Source: Octadecabacter antarcticus 307 (GTDB taxonomy: Bacteria; Pseudomonadota; Alphaproteobacteria; Rhodobacterales; Rhodobacteraceae). Taken from it: a stretch of DNA of 64,000 nucleotides. The notes beneath the pieces were generated by a model. The model saw only the letters and a list, made by a program, of their open reading frames with translations. It was not told the DNA's origin and made no database searches. Made by a program: the position numbers and the translations under genes. Each line of letters begins with the position of its first letter. Position 1 is the first letter of the stretch. Positions 19,911 through 28,508 of the stretch are shown one piece after another. The stretch covers positions 3,524,501 to 3,588,500 of the forward strand of contig NC_020911.1 in the NCBI RefSeq assembly GCF_000155675.2. The letters are read 5' to 3'.

Positions 19911-20219
19911 ATGACAAAGCGACGGAACTTTTCAGACAACTTTAAAGCTACTGTGGCGCTTGAGGCGCTGCGCGGTGACAAGACGGTTCAGGAGATTGCG
20001 GCCAAGCGGCAGCTCCACCCAACCCAGGTGAGCACATGGAAACGACAGGCGATCGAAGGCATGGCCGGGGTTTTTACCGACAAGGTCAAAAAGGCTCAGA
20101 ACAAGGCCGGTGAGATTAAAGAGCTGCACGCCAAGATTGGTCAGTTAGCGGTGGAGAACGTTTTTTTGTCACAAGGGCTGAAGACAGGTTATTTCGCTAA
20201 AGCGAATTCACCGGGGTGA
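19911..20219 (+). pseudogene. IS3 orfA of copy 3, C-terminus changed by a hairpin insertion
   Basis: MTKRRNFSDNFKATVALEALRG begins a normal IS3 orfA with the helix-turn-helix VQEIAAKRQLHPTQVSTWKR. Near the end, where LSQGLKR-stop is expected, 30 extra bases add TGYFAKANSPG. ATG at 19911 was chosen over an upstream in-frame ATG because MTKRRN is the family start. Confidence 0.8.
20185..20214 (+). repeat. 30 bp hairpin insertion at the orfA/orfB junction
   Basis: An imperfect hairpin: ATTTCGC, loop taaa, GCGAATT, with outer GGT/ACC pairing. It sits where orfA should end and orfB begin. It lacks both conserved SHIE blocks, so it is listed separately. Confidence 0.5.
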
Positions 20220-21106
20220 GCCCATCAAAACGCCGCGAGATGGTCCGCAAAGAGAACACAAAACTGAGCCTGACGCGCCAGTGTAAGCTGCTCAAGATCA
20301 GCCGTTCGTCGATCTATTACACACCAGTTGGGGTGAATGCTGAGACGCTTAAGCTGATGCATGAGATTGATCGGATATTTACGAAATATCCATTCTTTGG
20401 CAGCCGACAGATAGCAGCCTATTTGCCCCAGTCAGGGTTCTCTGCGGGTCGGCATCGTGTTCGTCGCCTGATGAACATCATGCCTTGCCCGGCAGGCGAT
20501 GCAAAGCATCGCTGAGAGGGGGTTGTAGGCCATCTACAAGGGGCCGAACACCAGCAAGAAGCACCCACAGCACCGCATTTATCCATACCTGCTGAGAAAG
20601 TTGGCAATCACCCGACCCAATCAGGTCTGGTGCAGCGACATCACCTACATACCCGTCAAGAATGGTTTTTTATATCTGGTGGCGATCATGGACTGGGCAA
20701 CGCGAAAAGTGCTGACTTGGCGGCTCTCAAATACGCTGGATGCTAGCTTCTGTGTTGAGGCGCTGGAGGAGGCTATCGCCCGATACGGCAAGCCAGAGAT
20801 CATGAACACGTCCAGGGCAGCCAATACACTGGCGCGGGTTGGATCACAACTTTGACCGAAGCCAACATCAAAATATCAATGGACGGACGCGGCCGCTATC
20901 TCGACAATATCTTCATCGAACGTCTGTGGCGATCCCTGAAGCAGGAGGCCGCTTACTTGCATGAAATCACCGATGGGTTCCAAGCAAAACGGATCATCGA
21001 TACATGGATTGGGTTCTACAACTCAGAACGCCCTCACACGGCCCTTGATAAGCGAACACCGGACATCGCATACTTTGGCCATGCGGAGATACGAAAAGCG
21101 GCATGA
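20216..21106 (+). pseudogene. IS3 orfB of copy 3, degenerate
   Basis: The GTG at 20216 opens a frame SPSKRREMVRKENTKLSL that reaches RRLMNIM and is broken by SHIE-5. The next segment has a TAG at 20526. It then reads NQVWCSDITYIPV (first Asp) to GKPEIMNT, where a one-base loss near 20810 removes the DQGSQY reading. The rest (ISMDGRGRYLDNIFIERLWRSLKQE) contains the catalytic Glu region and ends at 21106. With three lesions it is dead even without the element. Confidence 0.88.
20483..20520 (+). repeat. SHIE-5, short hairpin insertion element (37-38 bp)
   Basis: Parts: cc, TTGCCCGGCAG, stem GCGATG, loop caaag, stem CATCGC, t, GAGAGG(G). It lies after codon ATG of RRLMNIM, in sense orientation. 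Whether the last G belongs to the element is unclear, because the host gene is damaged nearby. Confidence 0.8.
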
Positions 21107-21167
21107 ACATAAATCAGATGCATCTTAGCCAAGCCACATACCTGTCCTGAAAAGCAGGACCACTTCA

Positions 21168-21347
21168 TTGCTACGCCAGTTCTTCCCGAAAGGAACTGAC
21201 CTGGGCTGCCTCAGTCAAACCGCCCTGAACGACGTCGCACGCCTGATGAACGACCGGCCTCGTAAGACACTAGGATCGAGAACTCCCGCTGAAGCCATGG
21301 CCGAAGAACTTACGGCCATTAAATTAATCGTCGCACTTCAATCTTGA
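21168..21347 (+). pseudogene. IS30-family transposase, C-terminal fragment
   Basis: An open frame without a start reads LRQFFPKGTDLGCLSQ, DVARLMNDRPRKTLGSRTP and AEAMAEE, the typical C-terminus of IS30-family transposases. Its N-terminal part was removed where IS3 copy 3 begins. Confidence 0.8.
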
Positions 21348-21348
21348 A

Positions 21349-21570
21349 TCCAAGCAGGCCGAAGAGCAAAGATGGAACCTTTCGACCGACCGGAAGGCAA
21401 CTTTCTATCCAGATTGGGCTGGCGATTTACTCAAGCGAATGGTTGGCGAGGAGAGGCTGGTTGTGCAAACAATTCCATACGGTAAAAACCCCGTGACTGC
21501 TATCTTTGACATTCGCGGATTGGAAACCGGACTACGTCAGCTTTCCAGCACATGTAATTGGACTTTTTGA
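21349..21570 (+). pseudogene. Fragment of a chromosomal gene (C-terminus), hypothetical
   Basis: An open frame without a start ends in ERLVVQTIPYGKNPVTAIF and DIRGLETGLRQLSSTCNW. The C-terminus resembles small secreted proteins ending in a DxxGLxxxLxxLxxxCxW pattern, known from many Rhodobacterales hypotheticals. It was presumably a host gene broken by the IS cluster. The family name is uncertain. Confidence 0.45.
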
Positions 21571-21816
21571 ACGCAAACGCATTTATTTAGGCTGAAAACC
21601 TTTCGTCTATACGTGGTTGGGGCGAGGCGTTTGCCTAGATGCCCTTGAGCGCGGTGCCGCGGAAGCACGGCTAAAAACTTTGAAATAGTATCAAGTGCTG
21701 GATCAGTTTGATAAAAACTCTTGAGATCACGGCCTCACCCCCCCGTAGGGGGTGGTAGTGGCGCACCTGATTTGCAATGATGTGCGCTACCACAGCTCTT
21801 GAGGTGGTCACGCAAA

Positions 21817-22144
21817 TCATTCGGTTAATCCAGTTTCTACCGCGTATTGCTGCAGGATGGCTGGTTTCTGGCACCTCGCAAATGCAGCGAAGGTCATGTG
21901 TGGATGGCTCCTGCATAGGAAGACATTTTTGATCAGATTTGTGCATTTGTCAGAAGCAGTCATGTGTTCCCGCTGCCCGGCAGTTGATTGCAAGGCAATC
22001 AATGAGAGGGGCCTGTTTGCGCGGTTTTTGACCGCTGGCCCTGATGGATTCCGAAAACCAAGTCCCTATCAGCTTTGCGGGCTTTAATGCCCGAACCATT
22101 CGGCGGGGTGTCTTGATTTTGGCGGCAGACTTATGCACCATCAT
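21817..22144 (-). other. IS110 downstream segment, possible bridge-RNA region, interrupted by SHIE-6
   Basis: A minus-strand frame reads MVHKSAAKIKTPRRMVRALK up to GQKPRKQA, then the 40 bp element, then EHMTASDKCTNLIKNVFL to ETGLTE. Removing the element joins QA to EH in frame. Similar translated stretches are often found after IS110-type transposases, so this may be non-coding IS sequence rather than a protein. Confidence 0.35.
21971..22010 (+). repeat. SHIE-6, short hairpin insertion element (40 bp)
   Basis: Parts: cg, CTGCCCGGCAG, stem TTGATTG, loop caagg, stem CAATCAA, t, GAGAGGG. It is antisense to the IS110 transposase. Clean removal gives CAG GCG GAA CAC on the minus strand. Confidence 0.8.
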
Positions 22145-22180
22145 CTCGCAGGTCTTGCTAACTCGTTGTTCCTTTGTCTC

Positions 22181-23194
22181 TCAAACTGTGTGGGGTGTGT
22201 ATGGTTCGTTGCGGGTCAGGACCGCCCAGACAATCCTTGCCGTTTTATTGGCCATAGCGACTGTTGCGACGCGCGCAGGTTTTCGTTCCAGCAGCGATAT
22301 CAGCCATTTGCTGGCGCGCTCCGGGTGGGATTTGGTCTGTCGGACAAGTGATGTCATGCCGACGACGAGCAAGCATCGTAAGTATTGATCACCCATTTTC
22401 GTAATGCGCCCCAGTTTCTCTTTCCCGCCGCTGGACTTGTTTGCAGGCGTCAGACCCAGCCATGCTGCAAACTCACGGCCATTGCGGAACTGATGGCCGT
22501 CACCAATGCTGGCGATGATTGCCGAGGCTGTCGCATCTTCCTTGGCGACCAGCTTGAGCCGTTCTTCATACCACCGGATTCGGGCGTGAAGTGCCACGAG
22601 GTGCTCACACAGGTTATGGATCACCTCATTGGCAATCTCGGGCAGATCTAGCACTTCGCCTACTAAAATATCCTCTGCAAATCCGATGACCCGCGCGAGG
22701 CCCTTCGCGATGTAAACGCCGAACTCAGCGACCATACCACGCAAGCCATTGATCAACTGGGTGCGTTGTCGGACAAGCAGAGCCCGTGCGCGATGCAGCG
22801 ACAGCAGAGCTTGTTGCTCAACGGTTTTTATCGCAACAAACCGCCCTCTCGGTGAATGCAAGCTTCACCTGCCGGCAATGATCGTCGGACGCGTTACCGC
22901 TTCACAAATGGCCTCGGCATCGATGGCGCCAGACTTCCCGCGTTTGACGTATGGCTTGACATATATCGGCGGGATCAGCCGAACATCATGGCCCAACGCC
23001 GTGAGTTCCCGGGCCCAATGATGCGCGCTGCTGCAGGCTTCCATACCAATCAGGCAGGGCTCAATCTTGGAGAAGAACGGCAACAGCTGTGCCCGTCTCA
23101 AAGGCCTGTTGAAGGCGACCTCTTCGTCTTCTGTGATCCCGTGAACTTGAAAAACGTTTTTGGCCAGGTCGAGGCCGATTGTTGTAACTTGCAT
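22181..23194 (-). pseudogene. IS110-family transposase, split by SHIE-7
   Basis: It starts MQVTTIGLDLAKNVFQVHG (first Asp of the RuvC-like DEDD core), with the Glu in LIGMEAC and the Asp pair in GAIDAEAICEA. The 36 bp element follows VTRPT and creates a stop. It resumes at RFVAIKTVEQQALLSLHRAR. The C-terminal Tnp_20 domain keeps GLTPANKSSGGKEKLGRI with the serine region. The frame is otherwise intact. GAGAGGAGCC before the ATG is its ribosome site. Confidence 0.88.
22845..22880 (-). repeat. SHIE-7, short hairpin insertion element (36 bp)
   Basis: On the minus strand: ca, TTGCCGGCAG (one C fewer), stem GTGAAG, loop cttg, stem CATTCAC (one base bulged), c, GAGAGG. It is sense to the transposase. 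Removal restores ACG ATG CGG TTT. Confidence 0.8.
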
Positions 23195-23282
23195 GGGGTG
23201 GCTCCTCTCATTTGCCGTTTGTGACATCTGCAGTATGACGCATTGCGACGTCGGTTGGAGCAGAAGCCATCCACCCCATCAG

Positions 23283-23571
23283 ATTGACAACTTCCCTTTG
23301 TTCTTTTTGATAAAGGCATAAAGCGCAGCGCGATTGCGTCATGAAAGGGTTACGAAACCGATACCGCACGCATCATGTTCGCCCCTGTTGAAAAATGTTA
23401 ATGTTCAACGGAGATAAATAACCGTGATGAAGTTATGTTGCCGGCAACGCTTGGCAACATTTGCAACGATCACAAACTTTACTTCCAAACATAGTCACCC
23501 TTCACAGTGAACAACCCTTGGAATTGCGATGCCTTCTTGGCCTTATTGACAGTCTTCAGATGCAACTTCTA
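23283..23571. other. Gap between the IS110 end and dctM
   Basis: No gene is seen. A hairpin at 23435-23460 (ATGTTGCC / GGCAACAT, 10 nt loop) lies downstream of the dctM stop on the minus strand and could be a weak terminator, though no T run follows. Confidence 0.35.
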
Positions 23572-24879
23572 TCACATTCCAGGAAGCCAGAGAGCCAGTT
23601 GTGGAAACACGATCAACAAGAACACCAGCAGCATCGAGCATCCCATATAGGGAAATGCCGACAAGTAAATCTCGCGCATCGTCGTGTCTTTTGGCGCTAC
23701 CCCCTTCATCACGAACAGCAATAAGCCAAACGGTGGTGTGGTAAAGCTGATCTCAAGCGCGAGTAAGATGATCAAGCCAAACCAGACCGGGTCAAACCCC
23801 AGCGTTGCAGCCAACGGAAAAAAGATAGGCACAGTCAGCAGCATCATTGAAATCTGCTCCATGAACATACCTAACAGCAACAACACGCCAAACATCACCA
23901 GCAGCATTGCAACAGGTGCCAGATCAAACGAAATTGCCCAGCGGATTAGCCCACTTGAGGCGCCAGAAAAGGCCAGCAACTGGCTGAACGTAGCAGAGCC
24001 AAACACGATCAAATAAGCCATCAGCGTCACCCGCAACGCTCCAACCACCGATTTTTTCATCGAGTCCCAGGTCAGGCAGCGAAACAACACCGCCAAAATC
24101 AGTACACCAAGTGCGCCAAACGCCGCTGCCTCAGACGGAGTGATTAAGCCACCGACCATACCGATCACGATCAGAACCATGACGGACAACATCGGTAGCA
24201 CATCACCAAAGAGCAACCGTGCTTTCTGCCCAAAGCTAAGGGTTTCGACATCATAGGCAGGGGCCGCCGATGGATCGATCTTGGTCTGCACATAAATCGT
24301 TGCGATATAGAAACTGGCTAATATCAACCCGGGAATGATGCCCGCAATCAGCAACGCACCCACATCAATCCGCGCAAGTGTCGCTAGAAGAACAGCAAGG
24401 GCAGACGGTGGAATGATGATTGCCAAACCACCCGTACCCAGGATTGGCCCAATGGACATATGTTTCTTATATCCACGCTCCGTCATCTCCGGCACCATTA
24501 AGCTGCCCAAAAGCGCGGTGGATCCCATCGATGACCCGGACAAGGTCGAAAACGCGGTGCCACCAAGAACCGTAACATAAGACAACCGCCCCGGCAGTTT
24601 ACCCAGCAGACGGTCGATTGCATTAAACATCCGCGCGCCAAGCCCTGTGTGAAAGAAGATCTCTCCCATCAGCAAAAACAGCGGTATCGGGACCAAAGCA
24701 TAGTTAGTCAGCCCTCCAAACCCGTTGTTCAGCAGCAGCGTAATCCCTTTGGCACCGCCCATAAAGAACCAGGCGCCCACGATATTGGCTGCAAGAAAGG
24801 CCAGCGCCACGGGCATGCCAACCGCCATCAAAACAAGAACAGACCCGAGCAGCAGGGCCAGCGATTCAAACCATTCCAT
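23572..24879 (-). CDS. dctM: TRAP transporter large permease (DctM)
   Basis: 435 residues, about 12 membrane segments. It starts MEWFESLALLLGSVLVLMAVGMPVALAF and shows family motifs such as FSTLSGSSMGSTALLGSL and GPILGTGGLAIIIPPSALAVLL. It is the ion-coupled transport subunit of a tripartite system that imports carboxylates or related solutes across the inner membrane. The start overlaps the dctQ stop (TAATG). It is the last gene of the gntR-leuC-leuD-dctPQM unit. Confidence 0.95.
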   Translation of the reverse strand: MEWFESLALLLGSVLVLMAVGMPVALAFLAANIVGAWFFMGGAKGITLLLNNGFGGLTNYALVPIPLFLLMGEIFFHTGLGARMFNAIDRLLGKLPGRLSYVTVLGGTAFSTLSGSSMGSTALLGSLMVPEMTERGYKKHMSIGPILGTGGLAIIIPPSALAVLLATLARIDVGALLIAGIIPGLILASFYIATIYVQTKIDPSAAPAYDVETLSFGQKARLLFGDVLPMLSVMVLIVIGMVGGLITPSEAAAFGALGVLILAVLFRCLTWDSMKKSVVGALRVTLMAYLIVFGSATFSQLLAFSGASSGLIRWAISFDLAPVAMLLVMFGVLLLLGMFMEQISMMLLTVPIFFPLAATLGFDPVWFGLIILLALEISFTTPPFGLLLFVMKGVAPKDTTMREIYLSAFPYMGCSMLLVFLLIVFPQLALWLPGM

Positions 24880-25385
24880 TATTCGTGTATCCCTGCTTCT
24901 CCGGAATGCATCAGATCACGACCAAAGACAAAGCGGGAAAATTCGATGGCCATCAGGCCGAAACTAACTGGAAACGTGATAGTAAGTATCCATTTTGGAA
25001 AGTAGTAGGCGCGCACATCCAGATCGTTGCGCACGATGTTGCTGATGAAAAGCTCAGCCCCCTTCCACGCTAGTATCAAAGAGACAGTAACGCAGGCTGC
25101 AGCAACAAGTCGGCTCACGATCCTGCGCATTCTGCTCGGTAATGCGGCTGTGACCAGTTCGATATGCACATGGCCTTTTTCACGTACCAGCCACGGTGCT
25201 CCCAGCATGGTCATGTAAAGGATCGCGTATTCAGATGAGGTAAAAAGCCAGGCAAATGGTTGCAGTCCGGCATTGCGCATCACGACCGACATGATGACTG
25301 AAATCATCAGCCAGACAAGCATAAGCCCCGCAATCCCTGCCATTGCATAAAGGAACCCTTGATATAGTTTGCCCACCAGTTCCAT
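24879..25385 (-). CDS. dctQ: TRAP transporter small permease (DctQ)
   Basis: 168 residues with four membrane helices and the conserved EYAILYMTMLGAPWLVREKGHVHIEL region of DctQ proteins. ATG at 25385 gives MELVGKLYQGFLYAMAGIAG. It forms the membrane complex with DctM and couples to the DctP binding protein encoded just upstream. Confidence 0.92.
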   Translation of the reverse strand: MELVGKLYQGFLYAMAGIAGLMLVWLMISVIMSVVMRNAGLQPFAWLFTSSEYAILYMTMLGAPWLVREKGHVHIELVTAALPSRMRRIVSRLVAAACVTVSLILAWKGAELFISNIVRNDLDVRAYYFPKWILTITFPVSFGLMAIEFSRFVFGRDLMHSGEAGIHE

Positions 25386-25444
25386 GTCCTGCCCTTCTTG
25401 CGTGGTGCGGCGCACCAGTGTTTTGCTGCGCCGCCTTTGGTTTA

Positions 25445-26440
25445 TTATTTGTAGAATAGCTCAATCAGCGTGTCGAAATTACCGTCACCTTGAGGGCTTT
25501 CAGCCATCAGACCTTTCATGCGGTCCCACGTACTTTCAGTCGCTGCTGTCAGAAAGGCAGCGGCTGCATCCCCTTCCAGCGTAACAATTTGCATACCTGC
25601 CGCTTCAAGCGCCGCAAAATCTTCGTCGCGCACTGCTCCCAGCTTTGCAGCACTTTCGGCCTCATGGGCGATTGCAACGTCTTGCAGAATTGTCCGAGAC
25701 TCCTCTGACAAGGAATTCCACTTTTCAAGATTCACAATCGTACCCAAATCGGTTGAGAAAAAGCATGGCTCGATCCGGTAGTTCAGAAATTCATTCCACT
25801 TTAGATCAATCAGGCCGATCTGGGTCCAGCCGGTTGCATCTACTACGCCACGCTCAAGCGCGGAATAGACCTCAGTAGTGGGCAGGTCGATTACTTGGGC
25901 ACCAAGGTAATCAGTGAAGAACGCATTATACACAGCGTTACCACGCAATTTCAGGCCAGATACATCCAGATTGCCTTCAGCATCCAGCGTTGGTGCATCA
26001 CGAGTCCAAAGGTTATAGCAGACGCCAGAATCAAACCAACCAAGGTACTTCACGCCCATCTTTTCCTGGTGAATCTGATCGATCAGCTCAATCCCGCCAT
26101 TGGCGCGGGTTTCGACAGCTGTAAGGTTAGACGTGACCAGCGCGTCTTTTTCGGGCAGCGCACCAGCGTAAAAACTACCAGGCGTATAAACCATATCAAC
26201 GACACCGGCACGCACAGCATCAGGCTGCTGGAACATACCAATAGCCTCTGGCCCTCCACGCACTTCGATCTGGACCACACCTTCACCAGCGACATTTACT
26301 TTGTCGACAAATTCCAAAAATGACTGCGTGTAGATCAGCAATTCAGGAAACGCATGAACGGCTGTGATGGTATCTTCCGCAAAGGCGGCAGACGTCAGGA
26401 CTGTTGTGGCAAGGATACCACCAATAATATGCTGTCTCAT
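25445..26440 (-). CDS. dctP: TRAP transporter solute-binding protein (DctP)
   Basis: 331 residues with a Sec signal peptide (MRQHIIGGILATTVLTSAAFA, cleavage after AFA). The mature part has the DctP pattern YTPGSFYAGALPEKDAL and LKLRGNAVYNAFFTDYLGAQ. An arginine in KLRGN is the usual carboxylate-binding position. It is the periplasmic receptor of the TRAP system. The genes nearby suggest a di- or hydroxy-carboxylate, or an imide-like compound, as ligand. Confidence 0.93.
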   Translation of the reverse strand: MRQHIIGGILATTVLTSAAFAEDTITAVHAFPELLIYTQSFLEFVDKVNVAGEGVVQIEVRGGPEAIGMFQQPDAVRAGVVDMVYTPGSFYAGALPEKDALVTSNLTAVETRANGGIELIDQIHQEKMGVKYLGWFDSGVCYNLWTRDAPTLDAEGNLDVSGLKLRGNAVYNAFFTDYLGAQVIDLPTTEVYSALERGVVDATGWTQIGLIDLKWNEFLNYRIEPCFFSTDLGTIVNLEKWNSLSEESRTILQDVAIAHEAESAAKLGAVRDEDFAALEAAGMQIVTLEGDAAAAFLTAATESTWDRMKGLMAESPQGDGNFDTLIELFYK

Positions 26441-26523
26441 TTGGTCTTACTCCAAGTTAATAGGGTGTCTTCCTGACGCCCTTTTTGGTTTTGGTACCAG
26501 CCTACGAAGGGCACAGTACCGTC

Positions 26524-27114
26524 TCAAGATGTGGGCATTGCCCACGGATGCGCCACGAGTCGTGCGGCGCGAAACTCAGCTATCTGCTCGTTATACTGCG
26601 CTGTGAGGTCGATATCGTCCCACCCATTCACCAATTTTTGCTGCCAAACAGGTTCTAGATTAAAGGGGACGACATGCCCGCCAATCACCGCGCGGCTCAC
26701 TGACAAATCAACCTCTGCGACCACATCTTTGTCACCTATTAAGTCTATCAGCAGCTCAATCTCTGCGGTGTCCAGCACCGCAGGCAACAGTCCATTGTTC
26801 ACCGCGTTACTCTGGAAAATATCCCCAAAACTGGGCGCAAAAACTGCTTTTACACCAAAATCAACCAACGCATAAACTGCGGCCTCACGGCTGGATCCGC
26901 CACCAAAGTTGCGGCGCGTCACCAGAATATCGACACATTTATGCCGGTTTAGCACATGGTCTGCATCGTCTTGACGGGCGTCATGAAGCAGGAACCCCCC
27001 GTAGCCTTTATTACGCGTCGTCGACATAAAACGCGCTGGGATCAGCTGATCGGTGTCTACATTGGCTTGAGCCAGCGCCACGGCGCGACCCGCAATCTTT
27101 GTCCAGCCGCTCAT
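26524..27114 (-). CDS. LeuD-like hydratase small subunit
   Basis: 196 residues of the aconitase swivelling domain. Signatures are NVDTDQLIPARFMSTT, NFGGGSSREAAVYAL and FQSNAVNNGLLP. It pairs with the LeuC-like subunit; the two genes overlap by ATGA. The enzyme could be isopropylmalate isomerase, but its place in a GntR/TRAP/hyu cluster suggests hydration of another unsaturated dicarboxylate such as a citraconate- or dimethylmaleate-type compound. The longer upstream frame is shadow sequence from leuC. Confidence 0.88.
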   Translation of the reverse strand: MSGWTKIAGRAVALAQANVDTDQLIPARFMSTTRNKGYGGFLLHDARQDDADHVLNRHKCVDILVTRRNFGGGSSREAAVYALVDFGVKAVFAPSFGDIFQSNAVNNGLLPAVLDTAEIELLIDLIGDKDVVAEVDLSVSRAVIGGHVVPFNLEPVWQQKLVNGWDDIDLTAQYNEQIAEFRAARLVAHPWAMPTS

Positions 27115-28508
27115 AGACGTCCCTCCAAAAGGGGGCGCACATCCGTGAGATGCCCAGTTACTGCGGCAGCGGCAACCATAGCAGGGCTCATCAAGTGAGT
27201 GCGCGCACCACGACCTTGGCGGCCCTTGAAATTTCTGTTGGTCGAAGACGCACACCGTTTGCCTGCTGCTACCAGATCGCCATTCATCCCCACACACATT
27301 GAACAGCCCGCATCGGCCCATTCCAGACCAGCGCCAACGAAAATCTGTGCCAGGCCTTCCGCCTCTGCCTGCTTTTTGACGGCTGCCGAACCTGGCGACA
27401 CCAGGCCTGGTATGCATGCTTTGCGTCCTGACAAGACCTTTGCCGCCAGACGCAAGTCCTCAATTCGGCCGTTAGTGCAGGAGCCAATAAAGATTTGATC
27501 GACCTTAACAGTGTCGATCGGCATCCCTGCGTCAAGGCCCATATATTCAAGTGCCAAACGCGCATGTTCGCGCTTGGCCCCAAACAATGTAGCAGGATCG
27601 GGCACATGCCCCGTAATTGGAAGGGCATCTTCAGGTGAGGTACCCCATGTCACGGTTGGAGCGATTTCGCATGCGTCAATAGTCACTTCTCGGTCAAATG
27701 CAGCACTTTCGTCACTGTGCAGGGCCTGCCAATCAGTCAATGCCGCATCCCAATCAGTGCCCGTCGGGGCAAAATTCCTGCCCTTGACGTATTCAAATGT
27801 CACCTGATCTGGTGCGATCAGTCCCAAACGCGCACCTCCTTCAATGCTGAGGTTGCATAAGGTCAAACGGCCTTCCATGCTCAGCCCCTCAATCGCGGTA
27901 CCGGCATATTCAATCGCATGGCCCCGCGCCCCGTCGGCACCCAGCTTTGCAATCCAATAAAGCGCTAGATCCTTGGCTGTAACAGCGGGGCCAAGCGTGC
28001 CGTTCACCTTGATACACATGGTTCTAGGGCGGCGTTGCCAGATCGTTTGAGTTGCTAAAATATGCGCTACTTCGGTTGCCCCGACGCCAAATGCCAGCGC
28101 ACCAAAGGCCCCATGGGTCGAGGTGTGGCTATCACCACAATTGATCAGCAAACCCGGCAAGGTCAGCCCCTGTTCTGGCCCAATCACATGAACAATACCT
28201 TGCCCAGGGTCACACAGATCAAACAGTCGGATGTCGTTTTTTTTCGCGTTGTACCCCAGTGTATCAATCATCCGGCGGATATCCGGGGCAACATCACCGG
28301 TGCGGGTCGGTGCGTAGTGGTCAACCACACCAAATGTCAGATTAGGCGCGTTGACCTTCATGCCACGACTTTGAAGATTGGCAAAGGCGTGATGCGAGCC
28401 TTCATGCACCAGATGCCGGTCGACCCACAGCAAGCTTGTCCCATCCCCACGCTGCATAATCTCATGTGCGGACCAAAGCTTGGCAAACAGAGTTTGCGGC
28501 GTAGTCAT
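27111..28508 (-). CDS. LeuC-like hydratase large subunit ([4Fe-4S])
   Basis: 465 residues. The cluster cysteines are in IGSCTNGRIEDLR and in CSMCVGMN. CGDSHTSTHGAFGALAFGVG is the aconitase-family active-site motif. The start overlaps the gntR stop (ATGA), so regulator and enzyme are translated together. Sequence alone does not separate a leucine-pathway enzyme from a catabolic paralogue. No leuA or leuB is nearby, which favours a catabolic role. Confidence 0.9.
   Translation of the reverse strand: MTTPQTLFAKLWSAHEIMQRGDGTSLLWVDRHLVHEGSHHAFANLQSRGMKVNAPNLTFGVVDHYAPTRTGDVAPDIRRMIDTLGYNAKKNDIRLFDLCDPGQGIVHVIGPEQGLTLPGLLINCGDSHTSTHGAFGALAFGVGATEVAHILATQTIWQRRPRTMCIKVNGTLGPAVTAKDLALYWIAKLGADGARGHAIEYAGTAIEGLSMEGRLTLCNLSIEGGARLGLIAPDQVTFEYVKGRNFAPTGTDWDAALTDWQALHSDESAAFDREVTIDACEIAPTVTWGTSPEDALPITGHVPDPATLFGAKREHARLALEYMGLDAGMPIDTVKVDQIFIGSCTNGRIEDLRLAAKVLSGRKACIPGLVSPGSAAVKKQAEAEGLAQIFVGAGLEWADAGCSMCVGMNGDLVAAGKRCASSTNRNFKGRQGRGARTHLMSPAMVAAAAVTGHLTDVRPLLEGRL

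Larger units (their letters stand above)
19845..21167 (+). mobile_element. IS3-family copy 3, degenerate
   Basis: Inverted ends TGAAGTGGTCC..GC at 19845 and its complement at 21167 bracket orfA and orfB. The copy holds a 30 bp hairpin insertion at the orfA/orfB junction, one SHIE, a nonsense codon and a frameshift. It has cut an IS30-type transposase, whose remainder begins at 21168. Confidence 0.88.
21817..23282 (-). mobile_element. IS110-family (IS1111-like) element with two SHIE elements
   Basis: A minus-strand DEDD transposase gene with about 350 bp of downstream non-transposase sequence. The right boundary near 23282 (CCACCCCATCAG) is supported by a second fragment at 39756-39860 that ends at the same bases. 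The left boundary is not clear. In IS1111-type elements the bridge RNA is expected on the downstream side, so it may lie at about 21.8-22.2 kb, where SHIE-6 sits. Confidence 0.7.

Noticed and set aside
23188..23205. TGAGAGG near the IS110 outer ends (also about 39780)
   Set aside because: This is the ribosome site of the IS110 transposase, present in both copies of that IS end, without the element stem-loop.
26524..27417. A 297-residue protein extending leuD upstream
   Set aside because: The extra N-terminus overlaps leuC in another frame and is unlike any LeuD; the ATG at 27114 with an ATGA overlap is natural.
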